Source: Ambrosia x helenae (taxonomy: Eukaryota > Streptophyta > Magnoliopsida > Asterales > Asteraceae). From it: a stretch of DNA of 64,000 nucleotides. A program made the translations under genes and the position numbers. The notes beneath the pieces are model-generated. The model did no database searches. It was not told the origin of the DNA and saw nothing but the letters and a program-made list of their open reading frames with translations. Where the stretch lies: assembly GCA_030844895.1 (NCBI GenBank), contig CM061230.1:1094705-1158704 (forward strand), read 5' to 3'. Below are positions 32,917 to 43,837 of this stretch, piece after piece. Each line of letters begins with the position of its first letter. Position 1 is the stretch's first letter.

Positions 32917-33331
32917 AAACCCTAAAAATTTGAGAAAACCCTACTTCCCAAGCTTTTTAGGACCTGAAAATTTTTAGGGCATGTAATATACATGTTTTTA
33001 AGAGTTTTGAGCCAAAAAAATCAAAAAAGCGTCGAGGGTTTTTTTAAAAAAAAAATAAATAAGTTTTTGGGTGTTGCATATGTAACACATATGTGCAAAC
33101 ATGCTGCACTGTAGAAAGACATGTTACATATGTAACACATACATGTTGCATATGTAACACAAAACTTGTTATTTTTTTAAAATATTGGCTCGGTGATTTT
33201 TTGTGTTTTTTTGGCTCAAAACTCTTAAAAACATGTATATTACATGCCCTAATTTTTTCAGAAAAAAATCTTGAAAAGTAGGGTTTCCTAAAGTTTTCTC
33301 ATTTTAGAGAGTTTTCATCAAATACTTAGCC
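32917..33331. mobile_element. TA-flanked foldback element T5
   Basis: Arms start GAAAACCCTAAAAATTTGAG and end AGAGTTTTCATCAAATACTT; arm core CATGTTTTTAAGAGTTTTGA is repeated inverted. The centre carries TGTTACATATGTAACAC-type palindromes. TA repeats on both sides. Confidence 0.8.
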
Positions 33332-33351
33332 TATATATATATATATATATA

Positions 33352-34147
33352 GGGGAAGGTTCAATTGAGAACTCATAGTTAGGGAGAGAACTCGAGAACT
33401 CCTACTTAAATTAAAAAAAAAATCATAACTCAAAATTTAAGTCAAAAACCAAAAATCTGGTTCGGAGCTTCTCTTTCCCACGTCATCCCGGTTCAGAATA
33501 AAAAATAAAAAAACATAAAAAAAATAAAAAATAGGCGACTTCTAATGCACCTGTGTAGTAAATGTCCGATTAGCTTTAGGGTTTAGTTTTTGGGTTTAGT
33601 TTAGCTTTTAGGGTTAGTTTTTTTTAGTTTAGTTTGTAAGGTTTAGGTTTTTGGGTGTGGGGTGGGGGTGGGTAGGGTGGGTTTAGGTTTTTGGGTAGGG
33701 GGTTAGGCTTTTTGGTGGGGGTTAGGTTTTTGGTTGTGACGGGTGGGGCTTAGGTTTTTGGTAGGCGGTGGGTGGGGTGGGTTTAGTTTTTGGGTGGGGG
33801 GTGGATGGGTGGTTTAGGTTTTTGGGTAAGCGATTTAGGTTTTTTAGTGAGGGTGGGGGTGGGTGGGGTGGAATTAGGTTTTTGGGTGGGGGTAAGTTGG
33901 GGGTAAGTTGGGGGTAGGTGGTTTAGGATTTTGGGTTATACTACACATGTGCAGTAGCGTTTTTTAGGTGTGTTTTTTTTATTTTTTTTTTCCGAACGGG
34001 TATGACGTGGGAAAGAGAAGCTCCGAACTAGTTTTCTATTTTTTTACTTAAATTTTGAGTTATGATTTTTTTTATTATATTTTTTTGTATTTAATTAGGA
34101 GTTCTCGAGTTCTCTCAATAAAATGAGTTCTCTATTGAACCATCCCC
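33352..34147. mobile_element. TA-flanked foldback element T6 with G-rich core
   Basis: 796 bp. Ends GGGGAAGGTTCAATTGAGAA and its complement TTCTCTATTGAACCATCCCC; arms include GAAGCTCCGAAC/GTTCGGAGCTTC. The core (about 33575-33945) is a one-strand G-rich array of GGGTTTAGGTTTTTGGGTGG-like units. TA repeats lie on both sides, the right one about 60 bp long. Confidence 0.85.
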
Positions 34148-34149
34148 TA

Positions 34150-34205
<56 letters not shown>

Positions 34206-35437
34206 GAATTACTTGACGAGTTGACTCGATAATATTCTCTAAAACTAAAGAAAAATGTATACCAATTGAATCCTTATTTAATTCATTTAACTTATATAAT
34301 CATACTCGGATTGTAACCCTCCACAAAGCGATATATATTCAAACTATTACCAATATTTTCAGAAGTGGACCGGACGTTGAAGCAGAGCCATCACAGGTCA
34401 CCAGATCGATGAGTCAGCCGAATAATCCAAACGGATATCCGAATAATCCAAATTAAACCAAATAACAATTTTTCAATCTTATTATTTTCCCTAATTTATG
34501 GTTTCTAACATTTTATTAATTTGAATTCAATAAACATATAAAAAGCGAAAAAAGAGATTAGGCTTAAACACAAATGCAAAGTTCAAACTTCAAAATATAG
34601 TTTTCAAAACGTAAACTTAAACACAAAATCAAACTTCAAAACGTAAACTTAAACACAAAATCAAACTTCAAAACATAGTCTTTAACACAAAATCAAACAT
34701 CACGAAATGTGACACCAACTAGTACATACAGATGGGCGATGTTTAAGTAATTAGAGTTTAGTATTGGCCTCATGCCTCATGGGTTGAACTAATTATCAAT
34801 CAATTTGTTATTCCCCTTACTAACTCAATTGCAGCTTATTCGGTTTATTCGGATGTCCGAATAGTTCGAAATTTTAAATTCTAAAATTCGAATCCGATCC
34901 GAATAAGTAATTCGGATTTCGATTGGGTCTATCCAAATATCCGAACAAGAATTCGGATCGGTTTTTTATTCGGATTTCAGATTTTTTTTAATAACACTGC
35001 GATAGACAGCCTAATCGTCCCGTTCATATAGTACAATCCCACGCAACGAATATAATGTACTATTGCATGATATATGACTAACAACCAATGCTTCACTACT
35101 CTCTCTCTCTCTTTTTCTCTCTCTCTCTCTCTTTCTTGAAAAAAGAAAACAAAAAATTAATAATATTACTTGGTCTGAATAATTTAACTATAATAAAATT
35201 AACATCTTTTATACATATGCACTTTTTGTAGTTAAGTTGATCTTTCTTTGTAGCGTACTTGTGTCTATGGTATCTCTATTTTCATCCTTTCATATACTTG
35301 TTTGCCCATACACAAAAAACCACTGCTACGCCCTTTTAAAATTGCCAACATCCTTATCTATTTTGTCAGCCATTTTAACTTTGCTAGTGCGTACTTGACC
35401 CTTTTTTTAATTTATAATTTTCACTTGTTTAAATTTA
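34148..35437. other. Intergenic: CCGAAT-motif hAT remnant and CT repeat
   Basis: TCCGAAT/ATTCGGAT units occur at 34408-34455 and again at 34835-34985, like the two subterminal zones of a hAT element, but terminal TAGGG ends were not found. AAACTTCAAAACATAGT-like repeats lie between (34580-34690). A CT microsatellite is at 35098-35135. No gene. Confidence 0.45.
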
Positions 35438-36641
35438 GGGGTATTGGATTTTAATAATCCAAAGTTTCCACCATTGGCCGATAATAATCCCTACTTCAAA
35501 AATTCCCAATAATAATCCTAACTTTCGAACATTTGGCCTGTGGTAAACCGTTTTTAACAGAGGACTAACTGGGTTAGTTTGTGCTGACATGGCTGCTGAC
35601 TAGGCACAATGACGTGTACAACTTAATCTGATGTGGCATTTTTATATTATTAACCATTTTATATTATTAACCAATATTATTCTCCTTTTTACAGATTTGT
35701 TAGTATATATCACATAATAAACATAAACAATTAACATCAAGTCCTTAATAACAGATTAAATCAAATCCTTTTATTGAATCCTTTTAACAGACGTCGAAGT
35801 CCTTCATCATCTTCCCCAAATCAACATCAAGCCCTAATCCCTTAAATCAATAACCCTACACAGTAACGATAAGACATCAAATATAAGGGGCTTTTGATCC
35901 CTAACAACAACCGAGTAAAATGGCAACTAAAGAACGAACTTATGATGTTGAGAAAAGTCGTGGATAGGGTTGCCGACCGAAGTTAAAGAGGCGATTATAG
36001 AGCAGCAAGAGGTCTAGCCCAAGAATCGTCTCATCATCAACAATAGAAGCAGAAGACGTGGTTATTGGGATTAGAAGCATTTAGAGAACTTGGACATATG
36101 ATTGGAGTGTTTTCACTGTGGTTTTGGGTGACGGCGCCCATATTTTCCTCAGGATTCTTCACGGGATTGTGCAAATGAGTGGGATTCACATACTGTGCTT
36201 TTGGATCTGTTACAAAATCAGGGGGAACGGAGGTATTGGAGGGATTAGAGGTGGGATTGGCCCACAAGTTGATGGATTTTCGGACATAGGAAAGGAAAAA
36301 CAGTCGAAGATTGAGAGTGAATTTTAGAGTGACAAAGTTAGAGAGATGGTGGTGGTGGTGTTGCAGGTTGATAGATGAAGATGATGATGATGTTATTGTT
36401 ATCTGTTGATAGATGAAGATGATGTTTATAGATAATATAAAATGCCATGTAATATGAAATTATACATGTCAGCGTGTCCAGTTAGCAGCCACATCATCCC
36501 CCACTAACCCAGTTATTCCTCAATTAAAAAAGTTTACCACAGGCCGAATGTTCGAAAGTTGGGATTATTATTAGGAATTTTTGAAGTATGGATTATTATC
36601 AGCCAATGGTGGAAACTTGGGATTATTAAAATCCAATACCC
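35438..36641. mobile_element. MULE-type element with about 115-bp terminal inverted repeats
   Basis: 1204 bp with perfect 9-bp duplication TTAAATTTA (35429-35437 and 36642-36650). The ends are about 90% identical inverted repeats of roughly 115 bp: left opens GGGGTATTGGATTTTAATAA and the right reads TTATTAAAATCCAATACCC. No MuDR-type transposase is visible. The interior has a minus-strand open frame (36267-36037, MWANPTSNPSNTSVPPDFVT...) that I do not recognise. Confidence 0.85.
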
Positions 36642-36650
36642 TTAAATTTA

Positions 36651-37522
36651 TATTAGTGTGTTTATAATGGTTGTATTTAAGGTGTTTTTCTTATTTGACA
36701 AAGTGTATACTGCTTGGTTATTTTAACCCTATGTGAAATTAGAGGTCATCAGAAAGTAGCTATCATATACCTTCCCAAGTATTTCAAGGACCACTAATTG
36801 GCTTATAAATTTGCACCCTATTTCATAACACAACACGAACCTACACAACCTTCACAGGTTTCGTGTTTGACCTTAATATTTTTCGTGTCTTAAACAGGTC
36901 GACACAATAAGATCTTAACAGGTTTCGTGTCTAAACAGGTTAAAAACATATTAACATATTAAGCACCTGTTAAGACACGTTAATACTTTTTTTTATTTTA
37001 AAAAGTTATATATGGCGTAAGGTATACCTTATACATATATGGACTAAAGATGAAGGAACTCTATTTTCGATTTTCAAATCATAGAGCCCAAATATATACA
37101 CCGATCAGTCATCCCCCCTCCTTCTCAACTTCATTGTCCCCGTCCATCGTCGCCATCACCCGTCCCCATCACGCATCCATCGTCTGCTGTCACCCATCAC
37201 TCGTCCGCCATCACCAGTCCTCCTTCTCCACACCTACGCCGCCCATTCTCTCATTCACAGGTTTGTGGATACGATTTCATGGTTAATGTTTATAAACAGG
37301 TTTGTATCGTATCGTGTTAACACGTTATAAATAGGCTCGTGTTCGTGTTTGTAAAAAGATGACATGATAAGTTATCGTGTCATGTTTATCTATTTCGTGT
37401 TTGTGTCTTATCGTGTTCTTCTCTTAACGAGTCGTGTCTGACACAATACGTCAGCCCTAAACGGGGGAATGTTTTTATTGTTTTCGGTATTTTTTCCTTC
37501 AAATTTATAAAGAAAAGGAGTT
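36651..37522. mobile_element. TCGTGT-motif hAT-like element
   Basis: About 36825-37457: CAGGTTTCGTGT/ACACGAAC units on the left and TATCGTGTCATGTTTATC units on the right, ending CACAATACGTCAGCCCTA (complement of a TAGGGCTG hAT start). The left end near 36820 is decayed and no duplication is seen. The centre has a CT/CCATC-rich stretch at 37100-37250. Confidence 0.45.
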
Positions 37523-37862
37523 TTAGGTGGTGTTTGCTTTCTGGTGAGAAGAGCTTCTAACCTCTTATTTCTTCGCCGCGCAGATGCGGGCAGACATTTG
37601 AGGCGGACAACTCGTTTGTTTTTCAGAAGACATAACTTCTTCTAACCTCTGCCCTTCCTCTCCCTTATACAGGCTTTAACCCACATCTTTTTATCTCTTC
37701 TCACCCACATAACACAAAACATAACTCACAGTAGCATATCATCTTCTTCATCATCATCCTCATCCTCCTCCTTCTTCCTCCCTCACCTTCCCCCCTCCCC
37801 TCCACCACCGTCGTCGCTTCCCTCCACCACCACCGTCGCTTCCCCTCCTCCCCTCCACCACC

Positions 37863-38989
37863 TCTTTCGTCATCTTCTGCACAATAACCGATGAGCTTCA
37901 CAAGGTTAGGGTGATCCACCACCCCAAGAACATTCACCTCTGTCCCACTCACTTGTGCCCCTATGAAGGGATAGGGAGCCTAATCTGAAAGGCGTCCCTA
38001 TCCCGTGAAACAGCAACCCCACGCCAGATCATGGCGCAGGAACACACTCGCGCAGGGACAAGCAATCAACATGTCTCGCGCGCCAAGGCATACGATAAGC
38101 AACATACAACACCTGATACGCGCGTGCTACTACGCGCGGAATCTTCCCTTGGCACCTCTCATACGAAGTACAAAGAACGGCAGAAGGAAGATTCATAAAG
38201 ATCCATGTCAGAGTACACACCAACAGGAGAAGGACATGTGGCAGATAGTACAAAAGGTGAACGGCTAACTGTGCATGCTGTCGTGAATAGTGACCAGCAG
38301 GCATTACCTCGCCAACTGTCAGACGTCACATCAGGCAGCATGGATAGCCTGAACACTGTAGCAAGTACGACGTTACTGTACATCACCAGAAATCCGCCAC
38401 GTGTCCGGCTACAACGACGACCGCACTGTAGCGTGACGTCATCAACAGTAACCTGCCTCTTCCCGCCATTTTCAGAAGAACCATAGGCTTGGGCCTAAGT
38501 TGGGCCCAGACCAATGGTGTCACCTGTGGGCCACTCCATGCAGCCCACTACGGTGCCTATAAATAGGGTTAGATGCAACCTTGTAGATTCATTCAGAAAC
38601 AACCATCACTACTATACTCACTCATTGTAATCTCTCTTGTTATCAATAATATTCCGGTGTACTTACAGTGGACGTAGGTCATTAACGACCGAACCACTTA
38701 ACTCTTGTGTTCTCACACACTTCACATACACACTCACTTGCATTAATACTCACACGGGTTACCATCACGGTTTGGGTAAAGGATTAATCTGATAGTAACG
38801 TAAGTATTAACCCCCCGGTGATTAGTCTTAATCTCCGGTATACTTATTGTTTCTTCACCCTATTAGACCAAACATTACATAATTAAAACATAAATAATTA
38901 GTTATATATGCTATGCATTATACAATATGATTATTAGGATTAATAAATGCTTGCCTGTAAACCGCGTTTGCCAAGCTGCTTACCGCCAC
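37863..38989 (-). pseudogene. RLCK-VII (PBL-type) kinase fragment, two exons
   Basis: Exon a (38989-38955, minus): VAV-KQLGKRGLQ, the beta-3 strand with the ATP-binding Lys region, missing one base (GTAAGCAG where GTAAAGCAG is expected). After a donor GCAAGC comes a roughly 95-nt intron ending TAATAG. Exon b (37960 to about 37863): GHK, a small indel, then TEVNVLGVVDHPNLVKLIGY and CAEDDERG, the segment up to the hinge of receptor-like cytoplasmic kinases. The rest of the kinase is absent and downstream sequence is CCACC/TCC low complexity. The LTR at 37964-38857 sits in the intron. Non-functional relic. Confidence 0.8.
37964..38857 (+). mobile_element. Solo LTR, 894 bp
   Basis: Starts TGAAGGGATAGG and ends GTTTCTTCA (5-bp inverted ends TGAAG/CTTCA), with a perfect 5-bp duplication CCCTA (37959-37963 and 38858-38862). 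TATAAATA at 38558-38565 and a TTATCAATAATATTCC region near 38641 give a U3-R-U5-like layout, so plus orientation is likely. No internal domain or second LTR is present. Confidence 0.85.
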
Positions 38990-39292
38990 ATGAACCTTAA
39001 CCGCCACCTCCTCCCTCCACCACAAGGTGATTGGTGTGGATATTTGTGGTGGATTATGGTTATGGTTTTGGGTTACGCTGCAGACGTTAAAAAACAAACA
39101 ATCTTTCTCTTACAGACTACAGACCTTTGGTCCACCGATCTTCTCCTACAGATGTCTGCAAATATGATTCGCAGACTGCAAACCTTTTGCCTCAGAAAAA
39201 AACAAATACAAAGGCTTAAATGTGAGTGCTAATGTGCTATTATAAGCAAAATTTCTTAATTTCATGGGAAAGTATAGTTATTGACGCATATA

Positions 39293-39650
39293 GGGTATGT
39301 TTGGCAAAATTAGCTTGAGGCTGGTAGCTGGAAGCTTTTTAAATATATTTTGGTGTTTGGCAGAGTAGCTGAAGATTTTAATAAAATGACCAAAATGGAC
39401 ATAATTAAAAACTTTTAAATAAGGTTTTTATTTTATTTTTAAATAGAATGGGTATTTATGTCACACTAATTAAAAGCTTGTAGTTAGTAGGGCTTTTTTT
39501 TAAAAGCTAGTACTTAGTAGCTTTTCACTCTAGAGTTTTTTCTTTAACCTAAAAGCTTCGAGCTCCTTCAACCAAACAAAGTTTTTTTATTGAGTAGGAG
39601 CTTTTTCTTAAAAGCTTGAAGCTTCTAAAAGCTCCGTGCCAAACATACCC
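39293..39650. mobile_element. PIF-like MITE (GGGTATGTTTGGCA)
   Basis: 358 bp with inverted ends GGGTATGTTTGGCA and TGCCAAACATACCC and ATA on both sides. The inside is rich in AGCTTTTA/TAAAAGCT motifs. Confidence 0.75.
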
Positions 39651-39671
39651 ATAATTGGGTCAAATATTTAT

Positions 39672-39973
39672 GGGGTATTGGATTTTAATAATCTAAACTT
39701 TCATCCATTGGCCGGTAATAATCTGTATTTCAAAAATTCCCAACTTTCAACGTATTGGCTGACAACGAACCTTTGTTAATTGAGAACTAACTCAGTTTGT
39801 GGATGATGACGTAGCATGCCACGTCATCATCCACTAACTGAGTTAGTTCTTAGTTAACAAAGGTTCATTGTTGGCTAATACATTGAAAGTTGGGATCGTT
39901 GTTGAGAATTTTTGAAGTACAGATTATTACTGATCAATAGGTGAAAGTTTAAATTATTAAAATGCAATACCCC
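39672..39973. mobile_element. Foldback MULE MITE, derivative of the 35438 family
   Basis: 302 bp with perfect 9-bp duplication AATATTTAT (39663-39671 and 39974-39982). Ends GGGGTATTGGATTTTAATAA and AATTATTAAAATGCAATACCCC match the terminal repeats of 35438-36641. The arms meet at a GATGATGACGTAGCATGCCA palindromic centre. Confidence 0.88.
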
Positions 39974-40333
39974 AATATTTATAAATACAAGTAAAAATAT
40001 AATTGTGGATTAACACTCATTTAATTTTTAGTGCTTTAGTTTGACAGATTTAAATTATTTGCCAGTAATAAACATTTTGATTTATTGAATATAAAAATTC
40101 TTATCCGTATATTAAATGCATAATAACTATGTAGGTCAATTGGATTTCAATATATGAAATCTTACCATATATGTTTTTAACGTGCTTTGAAATTATTGTA
40201 CCTTGTGCATTGTAAATATTTGTTTGCAAATATACAAATTTCTTGTTAGTATGCATGTATTGTATATAAATGTACGTGATGGAAGAGGAACACACTACTT
40301 ATAACTTATTCTCATTGTTACGAGCTTGAAAAA

Positions 40334-40798
40334 ATGAGTAATCTTGTAACAAAGAAACCCTTCTTTCTTTTCATTTTATTAGCATATTTTACTTGTTTTC
40401 TCATAACCCCTTCTCACAGTAGAAATTGTTACGCTCGAGAGTGGACAATTTTTATATATAATGGAATACCAGGATCAACAATGGATATTCATGTGTGGTC
40501 AGGAGATGATGATCTTGGGCATCACGACCTTACTTTTACTAATAATGGGTACAATTTTGGTTTTTGTGAAAATATCGAACCATGGGGAGAAACTCTTTTT
40601 ACGGGAGATTTTTCGTATGGATCGAAATTTGTACACTTTAATGTTTTTGACACAACGGTTGCAAATCATGTTGGTGAGTCAAGGTGGGATGACAACACAA
40701 ATGTTTTTTGGCTACTAAAAGAAGATGGTTATTACTTGTCCAATGAATTCAAGGCGCATGTTGATGATCCAGCATGGGTTCTTATGGGACGTTGGTAG
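40334..40798 (+). CDS. S-protein homolog (plant self-incompatibility S1 family), copy 2
   Basis: Paralog of 29140-29598. 154 residues, single exon. Signal peptide about 1-29 (FFLFILLAYFTCFLITPSHS), then NCYAREWTIFIYNG, the core HVWSGDDDLGHHDL (53-66), FGFCEN, ETLFTGDF and VFWLLKEDGYYLSNEF. Mature cysteines are C32 and C78 only: the HCKS-position Cys is Trp55, LFxC is Gly, and the C114 equivalent of copy 1 is also missing. The two genes share the ITPSHS cleavage region and upstream motifs (ATAAACATTTTG, ACCTTGTGCATTG). Secreted protein of unknown role. Confidence 0.9.
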   Translation: MSNLVTKKPFFLFILLAYFTCFLITPSHSRNCYAREWTIFIYNGIPGSTMDIHVWSGDDDLGHHDLTFTNNGYNFGFCENIEPWGETLFTGDFSYGSKFVHFNVFDTTVANHVGESRWDDNTNVFWLLKEDGYYLSNEFKAHVDDPAWVLMGRW

Positions 40799-40896
40799 TA
40801 AAAGATGTTTACATGTTTATCTTTATATACTGTTTTAATAAAGTGATACTAATTCTCTATTCACGAAACTCCACCTTATTAATAGTTGGGTAGGCA

Positions 40897-41340
40897 CACT
40901 ACTAGAAAAGAGGCTTTTCTTAACACACATTTTATAACACGCGTTTATTTATGACACTCAAAACCATGTGTCATAAAAAAATTGTCGTGTTTTAAAAAAT
41001 CTGGTTAATTAATGACACGTTTTTTTGTGTGTCAAGAATGTAGTGTCAAGAAATAGAAAAGATAACGGTATAGAATTTTATGTGTCATCTTTCGTGTCAT
41101 GTTAATTTCATAAAAATTAAATTTCCCTCCCATAAAGCCTAGGTATAAAAGTTGAAAAACAAAGCGCGGTCTTCAATCGTAAACAAAGAACCATCAATTT
41201 TAGTGTCCAAGCAGAATCGGCAATTAATGGGCAATGGGCGAGAAAAAAGGGCCAAGTGCTAAGGATGAATGTGAGAGTGAGAGCGACATATGACCAACTT
41301 TAATTTTATTTATCGGTATATATAGAGATAAACGTATCAT
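40897..41340. mobile_element. CACTA (En/Spm-like) terminus and decayed body
   Basis: CACTACTAGAAAAGAGGC at 40897 is a typical CACTA end, followed by subterminal TGTGTCATAA, TGACAC and GTGTCAAG repeats to about 41100. The opposite CTAGTAGTG end is not in the vicinity, so this is a truncated copy. Confidence 0.6.
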
Positions 41341-41344
41341 TTAT

Positions 41345-41379
41345 TAACCTCGTGTATTACACGGGTCACTAACATAGTA
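41345..41379 (+). mobile_element. Possible Helitron 3' terminus
   Basis: CGTGTATTACACG hairpin (41351-41363) then GGGTCACTAACATAG|T. The spacing fits but the terminal tetranucleotide is ATAG rather than CTRR, so this is weak. Confidence 0.3.
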
Positions 41380-41492
41380 ACTAATATGTTAAAAAGGCTA
41401 TATATGACAATCTAGACCCTTAGTAGTTCCGTATTTTCGTCCTGAATTTTGAATCGTGTTGGAAATTAGTCAACTACCATCCCTATACTCAA

Positions 41493-41957
41493 CTAGAGGT
41501 GTACAAATCAGTTTTTTGGCCAAACTGGTTTGTTACAGTACCGGTTCCTTCCTGAACCGGTTTTGGTTTGGAACCGGTTCAGTTTTAGACCGGTTTGGTC
41601 GGCCACAAAATCGGTTTTTTACCCGGTTCTGGTTCGGTTTCGATTCCGGTTCGGTTGCGCACCTTTTAAAATCTTATAAATTACATTAAATTTATTTTTT
41701 AATAACTTTTAGAGTTTTTTAAAAAAGAAAATTGAATTTTAATTAAAATAAAACAAAGTTTTTTTTGTGTTTATGGCCAAAAATGTATTTTTCTTAAACC
41801 GGTTTCGGTTCGGTATTGGTTTTTTATCGGTTTTTAGCAATACCAGTTTTGGTTTGGTCCGATTTGTGTACCGGTTTCGGTTCTTTTGACCGGTTTTATT
41901 GTCATTTTTAGCCCGGTTTTCGGTTCGGTTTTGGATTTTTTTTAGTACCGGTTTCAT
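41493..41957. mobile_element. ACCGGTT-motif hAT-like element
   Basis: Starts TAGAGGTGTACAAATCAG and is filled with GGTTCGGTTT/AACCGGTTT units at both ends, with an AT-rich middle. The right end has decayed (GTACCGGTTTCATGTTG) and no duplication was found. Confidence 0.5.
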
Positions 41958-43060
41958 GTTGTGACATCCGTCACCTCCATCACCTCCATCTTTAATCAGT
42001 TGTCAAATTTAGTCCTCATACTTTTCAACGATGCTGAATTTATTAAAACGTGAGTTACTTTTAAATCGTAAATTTAAACTCTTACTGAATGTGTGAATTT
42101 TAGTTGAAGCTTACGAAATACAAACTTAATTAGTTATTTGATCAGTTAAGATAAAAAGTTTAAGTTCTAAAAAAAGTTTGGTTTTGGTTAAAGTTAAAAC
42201 TTAGTTAGTATTTTAAGTTTTATAAAGTTAACCAAGTTACACATAAAATTAACCCAGTTATCTAAAGAGGGACTAATCCCGCCAAACTCCAAAACTTTTA
42301 AACAAGTCCTTGCTTCTCCTCGTCCCTCTTTCGGTTTTCCGGCAAACTAGTTTCGGTCACCGGAATTAATTCTGGCGAGGTCCTTTGGGACCGTTTTATT
42401 GACTTTTAATGCAGTTCTTTTATCCCATGCGTTTTCTCCACTTTAATCATCGGTTTCCAAGCCTTTTCATGGACCATAACCGTGTATAAAAGGGTTTTAA
42501 TCGAGTTTAATACATGTAACTGTCGGAAAATTTTAACGGGCTCGAACGTGCTTTATAACCGAACAATCCCCTGAATTGATACTTCCATTTCGTTCTTCAA
42601 CCCTTGTACGTTTGAAACCCACACAAAAATCCAACTAATCGTATTCAGAATCTTGTGAATCGGATCAAAAGTTTTGGCTCTTGTTCTTACTTGTTCGACT
42701 CGAAAACAATCATGTAAGTTCATGTTTTTAATGCCATTTTGTTTCTTCATTTTGGCCGATCAAAAGCCCCTTATTACAGGATGTTATTCGAGTCTTGTTG
42801 GTGTTTATTGAATGGGGGTATAGGGTTAGGGTTTATGCTTTGATATGGGGAAGAAGATGAGTTATAGATTTCTTGTTAAATATTATTGTAAATCAAATAT
42901 ACTAACAAAACTTATGGTGGTGTAGTGGTTTGTGTGTTGTTGTTGCATCCAGATCACCTGGGTTCGAACCCAGGCATGATCAGTTTTTCTTTTCCTGTAA
43001 CAGATTACATTTTTTTATTTGTTTGTTTTAATATAATATAAGTATTATAATACATGCAAA
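41958..43060. other. Intergenic, no gene; SINE B-box fragment
   Basis: 42912-42980 holds GGTGGTGTAGTGGTTTG and CTGGGTTCGAACCCAGG, A- and B-box-like, but the T-arm cannot fold with a 7-base loop, so it is a SINE fragment and not a tRNA. The rest (including a leader-like stretch at 42500-42720) has no supported coding content. Confidence 0.45.
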
Positions 43061-43829
43061 TAGGGCTGCAAATGAATCGAACTTTCAGCGAACAGTTCAT
43101 GAACCGTTCGGTGGGAAGTTCGTTTGTGTTCATTCGTTTAATAAATGAACGAACACAAACAAAAAATTTCGTTCGTTTAGTTAAACGAACGAACATGAAC
43201 AGAGGCCGCGTTCGTTCGTTTATGTTCGTGAACGTTCGGTAACATGTTTGTTTGTGTTCGATAGTTTAATTGAGTTTTTAATTTTTATAATTTTATATTA
43301 TATTCTTAAATTTTTATTTATTATAGTAAAATAAATAAATAATTTATGTGAAGTAAGTATGTAAGGCTTCAAGTTTAAATAAATGAAGACTTCAAATTTA
43401 AGATGGGAGCTTAGTTTTTTAATACATTACTTTATTATGTTTTGCCAATTACCAATATTATGTTATGTACTAAGTATGTTTTGTATAGTTAGGTTATATG
43501 TTGGGTGCTCTAATTAATTTCTTGATATATGTGAATTCGATTTTATTTCAAAATTAATATATGTCCGTTTGTGTTTGTTTTCATTCATGAACAATTCTTT
43601 GTGTTCATGAACACTTATTTGTGTTCGTTTACGTTCGTGTGCGTTCATGAACAAAATTAACAAACGAACACAAACGAACACGAACACTCATGTTTTCTTA
43701 ACAAACGAACACGAACAAAAAATCTCGTTCGGTAAATGTTCATGAACTGTTCGTGAACACATAATTTTCTTAGCAAAACGAACACGAACAAGGCCTTGTT
43801 CGTGTTCGTTCGGTTCGTTTGCAGCCCTA
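43061..43829. mobile_element. Non-autonomous hAT element (GTTCGTGAAC-motif family)
   Basis: 769 bp, starts TAGGGCTGCAAATGAATCG and ends GTTCGTTTGCAGCCCTA, with perfect 8-bp duplication CATGCAAA (43053-43060 and 43830-43837). Both subterminal zones are built of GTTCGTT/AACGAAC units; the middle is AT-rich and non-coding. Confidence 0.9.
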
Positions 43830-43837
43830 CATGCAAA

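Larger units (their letters stand above)
37526..39215. mobile_element. PIF-like element carrying a kinase gene fragment and a solo LTR
   Basis: Ends GGTGGTGTTTGCTTTCTGG and CAGAAAAAAACAAATACAAAGGC with TTA on each side (37523-37525 and 39216-39218). Subterminal GCAGAC/GTCTGC motifs face inward. Without the later LTR insertion (899 bp including its duplication) the element is about 791 bp. The ends are only moderately matched, so the class is tentative. Confidence 0.55.

Noticed and set aside
36037..36267. 76-codon minus-strand frame as a host gene
   Set aside because: It lies inside a MULE with intact terminal repeats and 9-bp duplication, and no family could be recognised; treated as element cargo.
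42912..42980. tRNA-like sequence with good A and B boxes
   Set aside because: The T-arm cannot form a 5-bp stem with a 7-base loop (the palindrome pairs into the loop) and no acceptor stem is found; better explained as a SINE fragment.
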